DNA of 64,000 nucleotides from NCBI RefSeq assembly GCF_001625215.2, contig NC_030389.2:5740930-5804929 (forward strand). Direction: 5' to 3'. Below are positions 28,954 through 42,088 of this stretch, piece after piece. Under the pieces are notes generated by a model. That model had not been told where the DNA came from and did no database searches. It worked only from the letters and a program-made list of their open reading frames with translations. Numbering within the stretch: position 1 is the stretch's first letter; the number at the start of each line of letters is the position of its first letter. Source of the stretch: Daucus carota subsp. sativus (lineage: Eukaryota; Streptophyta; Magnoliopsida; Apiales; Apiaceae). Made by a program: the position numbers and the translations under genes.

Positions 28954-31900
28954 TTATATACATCTCAACACAAATAGTGCACATCCATGAGTTTCGACTG
29001 CTACTGATAATGTCTTCTTTATAATTCCATAATATTTATCTCTCCATATTTCATAGGCACCGCATGAGGAAATGGTCCAGTTACTGTATGGAAGTCCCTT
29101 CGACAGGTCTGACATCTTCACCGATATGGTGGTTTCATCGGGATTTAAATTGAACAAAGCAAGAAATATTTCACCTGGATAAGAAAGGAGATGATTGTAA
29201 GAAATTAGAATGTAATATCATTTGTAATGTAACGAATCCTGTGTCCAGCAGCCTGATATGGTCTTTCATTTTTTCGAACAATTAATTACTGATGCCAAAT
29301 GAGTACTATAAGAGATTCCAAAGTCCTAGCTAAATATATCTTATATAGCGACAATAAACTATGTAGATGCAGTGTAGCATCTTGGAAAATGGATTGCATA
29401 CTCGCTAAAATTGCAAGGCATTGCCATTTTTGTGCTAAAATTTACTTTGATATCTACAGCAGAAAAAAAGATCTTTTATATAGAAAATTTTCACTGGCCC
29501 GTCTTAGAAGGAAGAGCTGCAGCAAGTCGTTTTATTTGTTTGCAAGTAGATATTTTCATAGATTAGACATGTATGTATATGATAATTTGATTAGACATTT
29601 ATGAACGTTAAACCAGATCTTCTGACCTTTCCTTCCGGTAGAAATCCAAGATCGGGTTCCCATGGGAACGACATTATCTACAAGAAAGATGAGGTAGATT
29701 TAGATATAACGAAATTCTAACATAGTGTACTGCTTTTCTGTAAATTATAATATCAGCTTCTTACCTTTAATTTTGGACATAGATGCACATAAACCAGAAT
29801 AACTGCTAACAAGAGTTCCATTCTCGTCAAAACTCCACAACTGCAAAAATAAGACAAGTCAAGTAACACTTAAGTTATTTTATCTAACAGAGCGAAACTG
29901 TTGCGTGAAACAAAACACATAAACTGTAAAACTGTCAAATTTCATACAACATAAATTGAAGTTGCAAAATCTACAGCTTTCTACATTTTTTAAAAATATC
30001 TATAATGTATGTGTATATTATTCTTAGGGAATCTTATAGTTCTTTCTTTCCAGGATTTAGCTTAGTCAACATATTTGGTGAAAGGGCAATATAGCATAAT
30101 TTAAGGGCCTTACGAACAAGATATCAATGTTCTATAATCAAACAAGCATCATTAGAAATGCAGTTAAAAATTGTGAAATTAAGCATAATTAGAAATAGCT
30201 TTTATACTTGGTTTGTATGCGGTCTGCAGGGTGAAAATGAGATTCGCGAGATCTCTTTTGAAGTAAGCCTCCGGTTTTGAGAAGCACTCAAGCAAAGTTT
30301 TCTTGTGTTTTCTGCAAACAGATAAAAATGGTGTTGATATCTGCGCTTGAAGGTCATCTGCTCGCCCCTGCATCAACATCCTTGCACTGTCATATACTTA
30401 AATAACTGAAACAAATAAACAAGAAGTCAACAGCAAGAGAAAGTAATAATATTACGATGTAGAAAAAGCTCCTCTCTTGTTTAGGCAAAAAGGTGCCTGA
30501 TATTTGCTTCCGACGTGTCCTTTCCAGCACACTTGTTCTGGTTCATTATTAAGATATCTAGTGAACCAACCTTTTGCCGAAGCATCTTTGCAGCTTGTTA
30601 GCCTTAAACCAATTGATCCTGATCTGCCCACATTTTTCAGACTTCTTGTTTGGAAGTTAAGTCCTTTATATTTTATTTGGGAGCTGGATTGACTAGTAAT
30701 ATAAGGAAACTGCATAACACACTATTATAAGGCACAGTTTTATACATGTTTCAGAAAGAGAAGTTTTTGGGGGGAGTATACAAACCTGCTTGTTGTTTGA
30801 GCTGAAGGAGTTTATTTCCGAAAGAACAGGATGTGCAATGATTCTAATTGTGCTTTTGTCAATACTTCTCATATCCCCTCCAAACATTAGAGGGGATCTG
30901 GCCATAGACCACAAAGTCATCTGTCAAATCAAACTCTAGTATAACATTATTTTAATTTTAATTACTTGAAGGAAACACTACAATCAAATAAACAAATACC
31001 TGAGTTTTCTGCTCATTTAGAGAGAGTTTACAGTTTCTATATGGACCGTGGTTCACCCCTGTGCATCCATATTCAATTACAAGAATAAAAAAAAGTTAAC
31101 TATAACAAGTTATTGGCGTCTGTTTATTTTAGTAGAAGTCGGACTATTAAATGACTTCAAGTCAGCATTTACTTATAATCACAGAAACTCTGTGATATTC
31201 TTTTGCAGAGCTGAGTAGATAGAATTAACAAGAGACGCCTTTTGGGTAACATATTTATTATAATCTTAGCTAGTAAAGCTCATAAAGCTTAATTGGTCAA
31301 GATTTTACCTGGATCAGTGAGCCATCCTAGTGGCAGCATATCTAGGTCGGGCCATGATTTCCCTGACAAGGCCTTGGCTCCTGTCATATGCGCAGCAGCA
31401 AAGTCTCTGACATGTAAGTCAGAAAATAAAATTTATGAAAATTAACACGCATAAATTATCTGAACGCATAGAAAATAAGGAACATAACTTATGCGCTAGT
31501 ATGAAAAATAGCACTGCTGACTGTAAGAATTGTTATTCAGGCTGAACTGACAAATCATTATCAAACTGAAGAATGGAGTATCTAATGCACCTTGAAATGT
31601 CAAAATGGGATGCTACATCTTGCCACAAATCCCAATCATCTCCTGTTATCCTATACATGTTGACCAGATTGTTTATCTCCTTTGCCATGGTTGGAGTGAC
31701 ACCAGTTCCAGGAGACAAGGAATATATGATTGAGCTATTACGTTCCCGCCAGAACTGCATAAGGTAAAAGGTACACCTTCCTGAGTCGCATTGTAGTATG
31801 AGCATGTGAACCCCACTACATTAATCGAAAGATATAATTTCGGAGGGATGCAATTGCAATTCTTCGTACCTTTGAAGCGACTCTTATCTCACTGATATCC

Positions 31901-33845
31901 AAGTCGTCACCAAAGACACAGTCATGCTTCACTAGAAGGAAAAAGTATGAAAAGGAAAATAAAAAATGCAAATATCAGCAACTAGGCCATAAAAAGCAAA
32001 TCTGAGTTGCGCACAAAAATGAAATATTAGTCCCTTATCATTGTAAAAGTAGCTCATTTTTTACTACTACAGTGAGGAAAGAGTTTTATTTATCTAAGCT
32101 ATATAGATTAAGAGATCAACAAATTAATCTAGTTAACAAAAGAAGAAAAAGAAGACGAAAACTACATGGCAATGCTTTGTAAATTGTAATTGAAAGAAAT
32201 GGAAGAACTTGTAGAAATTGGAGCATACTGGAGATATTTCGGTTGCAATTGTGGTTGTTGAACTCTTTTAAAAACAGTGTTAAAGATTCAACATCTAGAG
32301 CACATTTCTCTACTTTCTATATGTTGAATATTATTATCCAAATGAAAATCAATTTATCTTTTAACCAAAGGAATCAGAACAAGGTGTTGTTAGAACACAT
32401 AATATAAAAGATACAAAGGAAAAAGCCATTTTGAGATGCCAAGTGACAAATGAAGCTCGTCAAGAGAATAGGCTAAGCTTAGAGAAATGTTGCTTTATAT
32501 ATCCTTATTCCAGTGATATACTCAGATATGCTATTGCTAACATATTACCATAGTCAACACCCCAATCAGCATACTGTTGATAGAGCGACCTCAAGAATGC
32601 CCTTCCAGCACCCAACTTTGTGTCAACGCTCATGAATCCATTCTTCATCCACTTACAAGCCCTCTCTTTCATTCCTATATCCTTAGCGTACCACTTCCTA
32701 CCAGATTCTTCATAAGCTTTCCCCTAACCAGAGAAAACCTGAAGATTTTAGCAACAGTTGCAAAAACCAATATTTACAATTCTAAGAAATTAAACTTAAA
32801 CTGTGAAACCTATTTATTAGAAACCTTGATAGAGAAAAACGGGATTCCTAGATATGTGAAGTTTTCATACTTTTAGATTTCTTAAACAAACATAAAACAT
32901 CAAATGATTCTCTAGTGTTGTTAAAAAAAGAAGTGGAGAAACTGAATAAGTTAAGATCAATACCGTTCTAATGTCGAGGATAGGGGTGTTTGCATTAACC
33001 GCTTGTGTACTTATACCTCTCATTATATGAATCCCGAATTTCAAACCCATCATATGAACTATCTTGGCCACTTCAGTAAACCCCTTCCCATCTCTAGCTG
33101 ACGGCCATCGTACCGGATCAGGGATCATTCTTCCCCATGCATCAATCACATCAAAACCAAGAGAATCAACGTAGGCTCCAGGCACAAGCCTTCTATACCA
33201 AAGGTAATCCACCACAACATACTACAATTTACATGAAATTCAGCCTTAGAAACTGTTAAGCGCTTTGCATAAAGCGACTACATTACCAAATTTTCAAAAA
33301 AGAATGAAGCTTTTATACAATTTAATTAAGCTTAAAGATCAAAAACCTCATATCCCGAAGGCCGCAATAACTTGTCAACAAGCACAGCATTCTGAAGGAA
33401 CTCTTCTTCTGAAATTGTCCAACAGAATGAATCATAAGAATTCCATCCCCTAGGAGGTGTAAGAGCAACCTCTGTTGCTTCTACAATTTGGGAAATAGTA
33501 AAAACCCTGAAACATTCAAGTCCAAAACTGCTAAATTAGTATCAAAATCCAGAAACAAATCATATGCACTGACTAACTCATTAATGAAAAATTCCAAAAC
33601 AACCACAAAAACAGAAGAAAATATCAAATGGGGTCCAACAAAATTGTGCCTCAGATTAACAAAATGTCATATCAACATCTACAATCAAGCTCAAACTGTC
33701 AAACACATTACCATCAGTACATAATCAAGCTGAAAAGAAACCAAGATTCTTACTAAAACCACTGAAGATCAAAATCAAGAATGAAAAGAAACCTGTGGAG
33801 AAGAGTGAGAGTGAGGAACAAACAGAAGGAACTGAGCTTCATCAT
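28954..33845 (-). CDS. APSE: GH27 glycosidase, APSE-like (beta-L-arabinopyranosidase / alpha-galactosidase)
   Basis: Fourteen minus-strand exons: 33845-33793, 33506-33347, 33221-32964, 32723-32549, 31931-31870, 31754-31591, 31406-31309, 31058-31000, 30920-30786, 30709-30456, 30367-30208, 29840-29765, 29677-29627, 29174-28954. They encode 641 residues. A signal peptide (MMKLSSFCLFLTLTLLH) indicates secretion. The barrel starts at PPRGWNSYDSFCW. The nucleophile is Asp219 in YGVKHDCVFGDD, and the likely acid/base Asp is near 275 in YRITGDDWDLW. C-terminal beta domains follow, with SFSPCRPHTNQ and ETHGCALFVL. The closest family I recall is Arabidopsis APSE (At3g26380), a bifunctional beta-L-arabinopyranosidase/alpha-galactosidase of cell-wall arabinogalactan; the substrate is inferred. 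Two adjacent ATGs open the frame; the first is used. Length and catalytic blocks look intact. Confidence 0.9.
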
Positions 33846-36083
33846 CCTCTGCAACACTGAATTCTCTTGAGTTCAACTATAAATTTTGTATCGAAAAACC
33901 ATCAATAATGAGGTACAGTTGGATAGTGAGTAGTAGTTTGGATAGGATGATGTATTTGATATGCTCCTACTAGTATATGTATGTAGAAGTGTAGATAATC
34001 TAGGATAGAGATGTTGAGCCACTATATGTTGATTGCAGAATCACATGAGATGTTTTTTAAGGATAATCTAATCAACTTGAACAAGTCATCATCATAACCA
34101 GTACTATTTAACTAAGTAATAAAGTTACACAGCAAAACAGCTGTTGTTGTTACTATATTATTCTGATCTTCGTTCATTTCTAAACAGTTTTTTTCGAAAC
34201 GTTCACTTAATTGTATGTATTTCTAAAATAGTAAAATTTTATAATAAAAAAATTTGATTACATCCATTCACATGAAATATTAATTAATTCCATCATTCTA
34301 TCTTTTTCCATATTTTCCTAAATTAAATTATATTTTTTTCTTAATTTACGTACTCCATATCATATATATTCTACTTTATAGGGAGTAATAAAATAAGTAT
34401 TAGTACAAATTAGATGGAATGAACAGTTAACTTGGAAAAAGTACACAACAAACAGTTACACTCAACTGAACGTGTGCAACAATGGGGTTGTCTAACTTTT
34501 TTTTGACCAGGTAAGTATTTTTACGAAAACTAATTGATAAAATCAGCGATTTTGGAAAAAACGAAAATCTAAATATTTTTATAAAAAAATTCGTGATTAA
34601 ATAATGGTTGGAATTTGTTAAAAATGACAGGTAAAATAAATGGTGATTGGCAGTTGTTGAAAATGGCGGTAAAAAGCGGCAGTAAAGAGTCAAAAAGAGG
34701 GTAACAAGAAAAGGGTCAGTCGGCGTGCAAAATGGCACTAGTCATGTTTGTTTTGTTTGGCTCATATGATGACTGACTTCACGTGAGTGTTAGTGTGTTA
34801 CCCTGCTTTAACCGATTCGGAATCAAGTGACCTCATCTCCACAGAAATACAAATCGCCCATCAGGTGAGCATCGGACTTAATCGACAAAGTCATGAAACA
34901 AGGATGGATCGAAAATTAATAAGACGATAAATCGAATAATCAGATATTTAATCAGTTTGACGAGTTACGAAATAGAGATTAATTGTGATTAATTACCGAC
35001 TTTAGAACAAAGTCCACCATAAAAGATAAACAACTCTTTTCACGTAGTACCGGTATGTTCTTATTCCGTGTTCAAATTATTAATTTTTTACCTGTTTCAA
35101 GAATGTTGATTTTATATAAAAAATTATTCAACGGGAGAATTTTTAAAAAATTATATTTAGTTGTTAAGTTTAATCAGTTGAAAGCAACTCAGACTGTTAT
35201 TATGAATAAGATTTATCATACATTTGACTAATTTTATAATTACTTCAACTATAGAAAGAGTCTAGCTAAAATATGAGTTTAGCATATCAAAAATAAAAAA
35301 TATAGTCCACCTGTCAAAAAATTCACATTCCAACCGACCAACCATACCTATAGCTTGTCTATAATTTTAGCCAACCTTCTGTGGATGACTAATTTGTCGA
35401 ACTTCTACAGGTCTGTAAGAAATTAATAAGAAGATTGCATCATTTGTTACCATATTGAACTGATATATTCTATTTTTACAATCTAAAATATTAATATCAT
35501 ACTATTTTTAAATTATAACCAACCAATATAATCAATATCATTGAAGCAAAATATCTTACCGGTTGAGCAAATTATACATAATGTCTTATATGTCCACTTT
35601 AGCGTTATAGCCAACGCCATTGGAAATACGCCTCACCGGCCGTCATGAAGTTCAATTCCCAGCATGAAGCGAGAATGCTTTGCAGACGATTTAAATACGT
35701 GATGGTGGGATACAGTAAGAGGCAGAGTTGCTGCCAGGATCCTCTCAGATATTCTGAAATTCGGCCTGCGCGGCTTAGATTTCAAAAAAAAACCCAAAAA
35801 AGCAATGCAGTAAAAAAAATTACAAAAGTGTGTTTGCCCACAACAGCCATAAACAGCTGCATGACTAATAGATAACGAGTCATAAACAGCTACGAAATAG
35901 ACATGAGCCCTGTTATTTGGTACTTGAAATTTTGTACAATCAGTAGCAATACCGACGGGCGTTGTGTCACTTGAAGTACCTTGAAATTTTGTTTCTTTAG
36001 AGTACATGTATATGATCCAGTTAAGCCCTCCTTTTAAGCTCGGGTTTGAGGAGAGCTGATAACCGAACATCTCTCACTATTTC
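33846..36083. other. Spacer between GH27 and TNL genes
   Basis: AT-rich. Includes the GH27 promoter (minus strand) and the TNL 3' UTR. A 145-codon open frame at 35633-36070 on the minus strand follows the TNL stop but matches no family I know. No other gene seen. Confidence 0.5.
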
Positions 36084-39000
36084 CTACACAATCAAGCCTT
36101 GAATGCTTTCCACAGACTCGACCTCTAATGTATTTTCTAGTACAGCCTTCGCTAAAAGATCAGTATATTCATTAATGCAGCCTAGGAAGTACACTTGTGT
36201 CGTTGCGCGATGTCCCTGCGGATTCTCTGCCACTGGGATGATGTACTCTGAACTTTCATCACAGGCTGGTTGGATTTTCAGTCGCTTGGCTGGATGAATG
36301 TCAGCATGTTCTTCCTCTTCGTACACGAGATGGACACCGACCTCTTTCACCTCAAAACTGGGATAAAAAGTATGCGTAAAAACTGAAATACTGACCTCGT
36401 CTCCAGAATCCAGGTCATGACTATTGAATTCCCAGTGGCTTAACCATGTCATGTAGTCATCTCCCCTGGGAATGCCATAACAACTTGGACGATAAATAGT
36501 TATTCTATGCTTGGTCCTGTTATTAATCACCATATAGAAATATTGTCTCCTGTCTGAGACAAGCTTGTAGATAATGCAGGTGTTTAAGTATCGCGGTTTG
36601 GAATGCGATACGACAAAGGATATTGAAGGCGCATGAGCCTGACTTGTGAACCATACTGGAACACTGCTCCCAGGGTAAAAAATGCTGAATGATTTGCCCC
36701 TAAATACTTCTGTGCTGCGATGATTTTCGTATACTCCCTGTATAGATATCAACTAGTCAATTTAATCCTTATAGTGTCATTCTAATAAACCGTTTATGCT
36801 ATGTAAGCTGAGTATGAACAAAATTTTTAGGAAAAAGGAGATAATTTTAGCTAGAGACATATATAAAATAAAATTTATTAGCTTACATTCCAGAGCATTG
36901 CTAGTTTGATATACCTGCTTGGATTGCAAAGTTGAGTATATTCAATTACACAGAGGGAGGGGAGGGGAGGGAGAGGGAGGGATAGTGAATTACATAGAGG
37001 GAGGGGGAGGGAGGGGGAGGGGGGGGGAGAGGGAGGGAGGGAGGGAGAGAGAGAGAGAGAGAATACACAGAGGGAGGAGGGAGAGGGAGGGGGAGAGAGA
37101 GACAGGGAAGAGAGAGAGGGAGGGAGAGAGAGAGAGAGATCACCTGGATTAGGCAGCTTGTTTCTTTGTGTGTGTAATTGTTGAGTAATCTTATCCGGAT
37201 TCTTTTTCTGGATTCGACATCATAAATACCACAATCGTTGATGAATTCTGGATCAATATTTCCTATTGGTACAAATTTAAATACTTTTCCCATCTCAAGT
37301 AGTTTATCGCATCCCCATGGAAAGGCCAACCCTTCCAAAGACATGCCTGACTCAAATGTAATTTTCTCCAGTAAAGGGCAATATAAAGCAGACAACATTT
37401 TTATGTTTGGCAAGTCTTCGAGTGCTTGAAGCCGATTGCATTCCTTTAATTTAAGCCACTTGACCACTTTGAGACCTTTAAAGCAATCTGGTAGAAAGCG
37501 GATGGGGTTCCTACTTAAGTTTAAATACTCAAGGGAAGGTACCACACAGAAATCTTTAGGAAAAGCATTATCATGTAGATTGCAGTTCACCAAACTCAAA
37601 CTAGTAATGGAGCTGCTCGGTAAAGAAGTCAATGCGAGCTGGGGACTTACTATTGGTTTTGAAACCAAACCCCAGATGAATTCTCGCCATGATTCTTTTC
37701 TCTGAGCGTTATGGCTTGAATTACTAAAATCAAGTCCATCAGCATGAAAAACTTTCAGTAATTTCATCTCTCTCATCCCTGCAGGTAGCATACCAAGATT
37801 GCAACAACCTGAGATGACCAGTGTCTCCAGTAGCTTTAGTCTGCCAAAATTTTTTGGAAGCTTCTTCAAAAGTCTGCAGTCCTTCAAATTTAATAACACA
37901 AGTCCTTCAGCATATCCAATAGATTCATCAATCTCTATTAGATTTATACAATCTTCAAGGATCAATTGCTCAAGAGCAGAGAGGTTTTTGAAGTCCGGGG
38001 TTTTCACTAAGCTATGGCAGTGGCTAAGATCTAAAAACTTCAGTGATCCAAGAAGCTGCAAGACAAAGATTAGAAATACAACGTTAACTTGATAACATAT
38101 TGCACAACATCTTTTTCTTAAATTATATTTTGAAGACTGGGAAGATACTAGCAAGGATTACCATGTGTCCCTGGCCCAGATTTTTCAAATTACTACTTTG
38201 CATGTCAAGTGCCACTAAGCTTCTACAAGGGAAGTCATTTGGTAAAGATCTTGATGGGCATCCATGCCAACATAACCATTTCAAATTTTTTGGGAAGTCC
38301 TTGTAACCTCCACGAAGCTCTACATTATTGATCTTAAGTAGTCTCAGCTTGTGCATTATGGCAAAAGCTTCAGTTCTCAACTCCGTCGTTTGTGCATTAG
38401 TCATATTCATGTCTAGTGCCAGGCCTTCAATGGCTCTAGTACCCTGAAAAAACAACAACATTAAAAATATCAAGTATGATTATATTTTGACATGATAAAA
38501 AAATATATATAGTTGGGTAGTAGGATCCTTACTGTCTCATCTTTCAGTACTTCAAGGGAGTCTCTAAAATGCCACAGTCTACTCCGTTTCCCTGGATCTT
38601 TAGGTGATTGTTGACGAATGATTTCTCTACCCATGCTTTGAATTGAGTGATGCATTCTGAGCTTTTTATATTTATCAATCTTCAACAGGCATCTATCAAT
38701 AAGATTTTCAATTCCAATTACTGTGTAATATTTACACTCATCCAATATTCCGACCACATAAGACTTGGCTTCTCCATTAAAGAAACACCCAATCTCAAGA
38801 AATAAATCTCTATCATGATCATCTTGCAAAGAATCATAGCTTATTCTCAATATCTTCTGAATTTTGCAGTGAGGAATAATTTCTAATTTTTCTGTCGCAC
38901 TTCTCCAAACTTCTACCTTCTTGCCTTGTAGAGAAGCACCTAGAACCTCAAGGGCTAAAGGCAGACCTTGACATTGCTTTACAATCCTCTCAGACTGCTC

Positions 39001-40411
39001 CTTGTAGTGTTCCGGGGGGTGACTCTCCCGGAATGCATGCCAACTGAACAGCTCCAATGAATCACTAAAATTCAATTTTTTCACAGCATATCTCCTACAA
39101 TGTTCATAAGCTTTCAGTAAATGCACATTTCGAGTTGTTATGATTATTTTGCTTCCCTGATGAAACTTATCACGCATCATCCCAAAAATTGCATCTAATT
39201 GTTCAACTTCATCCACATCATCCAACACTATCAAGAGTTTTCTCTGACGAATGGCTATTGGTATCTGAAGAACGCCATCATTTAGCGTGTTGATGGTTGG
39301 TGCATTCCCTCTGCAAATATCAGAAAGTAGTTGTCTCTGTAAACTCACTAAACCATCAAATCGTTCTGAATATTCTCTTATATTTTCTAGAAAGCTGCCT
39401 CCTTCAAATAGATGGAGGTTCATATTATAAACGTACTTGGCAATGGTTGTCTTCCCCACTCCACCGATACCATACAGTGCAAACACTTCTACCTCTGTGG
39501 AGCGATTTCTTAACCATTTATTAACCACATGTACTGAAGCATTAATCCCAACAGGATGCGGGGTGATGCCTACAAATTTACAAGTCACTTTATCCTTGAT
39601 GACATTAACTATTTTCTGGATAAATTTTGATTCGTACCTACATAGAGGGAAAAAAGATTTAGAAAAAAAAAAAAAGTAAAGAAGGAAAAAAAAGGAAAAA
39701 TGGTCTCAGATCCGACAAAATGGAGAAGTAATGCCCAGAATAACAAATTTGAAAAAAAATGGCCTCAAATACCAGTTATTAACGCCAGATAATCTAGCGT
39801 GGGCCCTTTTTTTGGATCGTGATATTCAGGGCATTAATAATAGATATAGTGATAATGGGGCCAACACCCGAAAAAAGTAAGTACTACCCGTTGGCTATAT
39901 TTTGCAGAGGCATGCCTTCTAAGCTGGCAAGCTGAGAAAGAGCACTTCTCCATCGCTTTAACTTGTCCATCAAAATCTTCCTTTTGGCATCATCCCTTTC
40001 CTTGTTGAACCTCTCTTCATGCATACAAAATGCTTCGGAAATCAATCCAGATTGCTTGCGAACATCAGAGGGATCAACATGGTAGAACACAGGCAACAGA
40101 AGGCGCTTCGACTTGTCCCTGCACTCAAAAATCATCACAAGTTCATCAAGGCACCAACTAGAGAAAGCATAGTCTTTCGACAACACAACTATCCAACTTC
40201 CTGACTGCCGGATGCCCTTTTCTATCTCATATTCTATATCCTCTCCCCTCTCAATCTCCTCATGATCTCTGAAGACGATCAGTCCTTCATCGCGTAAAGC
40301 CTTATAGAGGTGGTCAGTGAAGGTTTTCCGTGTATCTTCGCCTCTAAAGCTAAGGAAAACATCATAACAGTAGTTTTGAGATGATGAAGCACAGGATTTT
40401 GATGTGTGCAT
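36084..40411 (-). CDS. TIR-NB-ARC-LRR (TNL) immune receptor with C-JID domain
   Basis: Five minus-strand exons, 40411-39888, 39637-38533, 38443-38162, 38055-37144 and 36737-36084, encode 1158 residues in the usual TNL exon pattern. The TIR domain (about 14-170) has DVFLSFRGEDTRKTF and the catalytic Glu90 in SSWCLDEL, so NADase activity is plausible. NB-ARC: P-loop GIGGVGKTT (231-239), kinase-2 LLIVLDDVD (309-317), ITTRN (about 341-345), GLPLAL (399-404). The MHD position reads MHH (503-505). Leucine-rich repeats follow (LKFLDLSHCHSL, LEYLNLSRNPIRFLPD). The last exon is a C-JID/post-LRR domain starting GVYENHRSTEVFRGKSFSIF. TNLs sense effectors and signal through EDS1; the ligand here is unknown. 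No frameshift or stop interrupts the model. Intron 4 carries a long GA tract. Confidence 0.93.
36948..37140. repeat. (GA)n / GGGA purine tract in TNL intron 4
   Basis: About 190 bases made almost wholly of GAGGGA and GA repeats on the plus strand (CT on the transcribed sense strand), interrupted twice by TACACAGAGGG-like or TACATAGAGGG units. It begins right after the exon-4 donor (sense strand). Confidence 0.95.
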
Positions 40412-42088
40412 GGCTGAAAATGTGACAGCTCTGAGTTTTTTATTACTTGGGGGTGAAGCAGAGGAAATGAGAATGATATAGTATATGTTATGCTAATAAA
40501 ATTCGGGGACATTTTAATATAGGTTCCCACTTCCGCAACAGCGTATCAAAACTGCCAACTCTTTTCTTCGGTGCGTTCTCAGCCTCAACCTCAAGATAAC
40601 GCCATTTTATTATTTACATTACAAAAACATAACTGTTTTTCTTATAATTTAGTACCTCTCGGTTCTTAAATATTCATTTTTTGATTTTTTGAAACGTATA
40701 TCAAAATGCTTTGACTAGATAGTTAAACGTGTTATTTTCAAAATTTTCTTTTTCTGAACAAAAATATTACATCAATACTTTTATTCATAAAAAAATCAAA
40801 AATAACAAATTTAACCATGTGGTCAGAACGTGTGCTAATATATTACCACGGCCCGATCATGGTTCGATTTCGATTACAAAGCTCAAAACGAACCAAATGA
40901 GTAATATTTTGATACGCTTTATCTGTTTTCAATTTAATTTTCCTGCTCACACCAGAGAAAACTACAAATTACAATGAAGCCCAAACCCAAAATATTTTGT
41001 GAATAGACGAACTTTTTTTAATAAACTTACCGAAAATATGAAAGATGATCATGACAAACACCTTCAAGCTCCTTTGATCAAAGTGCGTGGATAGGCCCCT
41101 AAGGCCAGGCAAAATATTCCCTAGCTTCCTGTTTCTTTCTTGTTTGGTTATTCCAGTGGCTAGCTTAAGAAGGAAGAAGAGAACGGAGAAGAACACTTGT
41201 ACCCCTGGTACCTTCCACTCCTAAGGCACTGCATGCCACGACCATTGAGTGGCTTTAACCCAAGTGAAAGTGCCTACAAATATTGCCATCTTCCTCATAT
41301 GACGTCCCTCGCAAACTCAGAACCATGATCAAGCAGCCACTGAAGACCAATGTGTGACCAGATTACAGATTTTCTAGCATATAAGAAAAGGATGAAAATA
41401 ATTTAGTATCTGGGTCATTCCTGCCTCCAACTATAATATGTTTAAGAGAACAAACCTGACCAGAAAATTAGAATAAACGAGTCCAGCCAGTTGGGGGTGC
41501 TGCATACTGCAAGTGTAGTAGAGTCAAGAATATATGTTGCAGGCTGACAGAAATCTACAAGGTTAGATCAGAAATGAAGAAGAGAACTGCAGAACTCTAG
41601 ACAAATATATATTCATCAAAATCGTTTAACAAATTACAAAAAAGATTATTTATGTAGAGATCTCACTTTTCGATCCATTCTCAAGGATAATTAATACCCA
41701 AGGTAGATGCACACACCGCACTTCACTTGTATAACTTAATTAATAATTTACATCGATAATTATAATGTGCGAGAATAAGCCTTGTTCAGAATACAAGAGT
41801 GAACTGCGTCACTTCATTATCTATAATGGAATACTTTATGACTTTATAAGCAGGTAGTAGCCCACACGCATTCTTCTCCATAGTCCATACTTCTGGAGCA
41901 CCAAGAAATTTAATCCACCAGAGGTATAGAGTAGATTAGCATCCACGCAAGTTCAGTCCAAAAAAATGAGCTGGGAGAATTGCTTCAATCTTTTGCAAGT
42001 CAAAGGGCACACGAACTAAGTGATGAAGGAACACTCTCTTCTAACTATCCCTGGGGCAGGTTTAGCAACAAAAGCAACTATATATATG
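40412..42088. other. Spacer: TNL promoter side and O-fucosyltransferase 3' side
   Basis: Upstream region of the minus-strand TNL and downstream region of the minus-strand O-fucosyltransferase gene. No convincing coding sequence, RNA gene or transposon end was seen. Confidence 0.5.

Noticed and set aside
30209-30379. Alternative frame in GH27 exon 11 and an apparent internal acceptor
   Set aside because: The unspliced exon reads through in the correct frame (LCLSAS...LTSKEI...SFSPCRPHTNQ), which fits the family.
35633-36070. 145-codon frame on the minus strand downstream of the TNL stop
   Set aside because: No recognised domain. It follows the TAG of the C-JID exon and is most likely 3' UTR or chance.
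36850-36935. Possible extra TNL exon starting VYQTSNALE after an AG
   Set aside because: Using it breaks the frame into the C-JID exon. Direct splicing of the LRR exon to 36737 keeps phase and matches the family.
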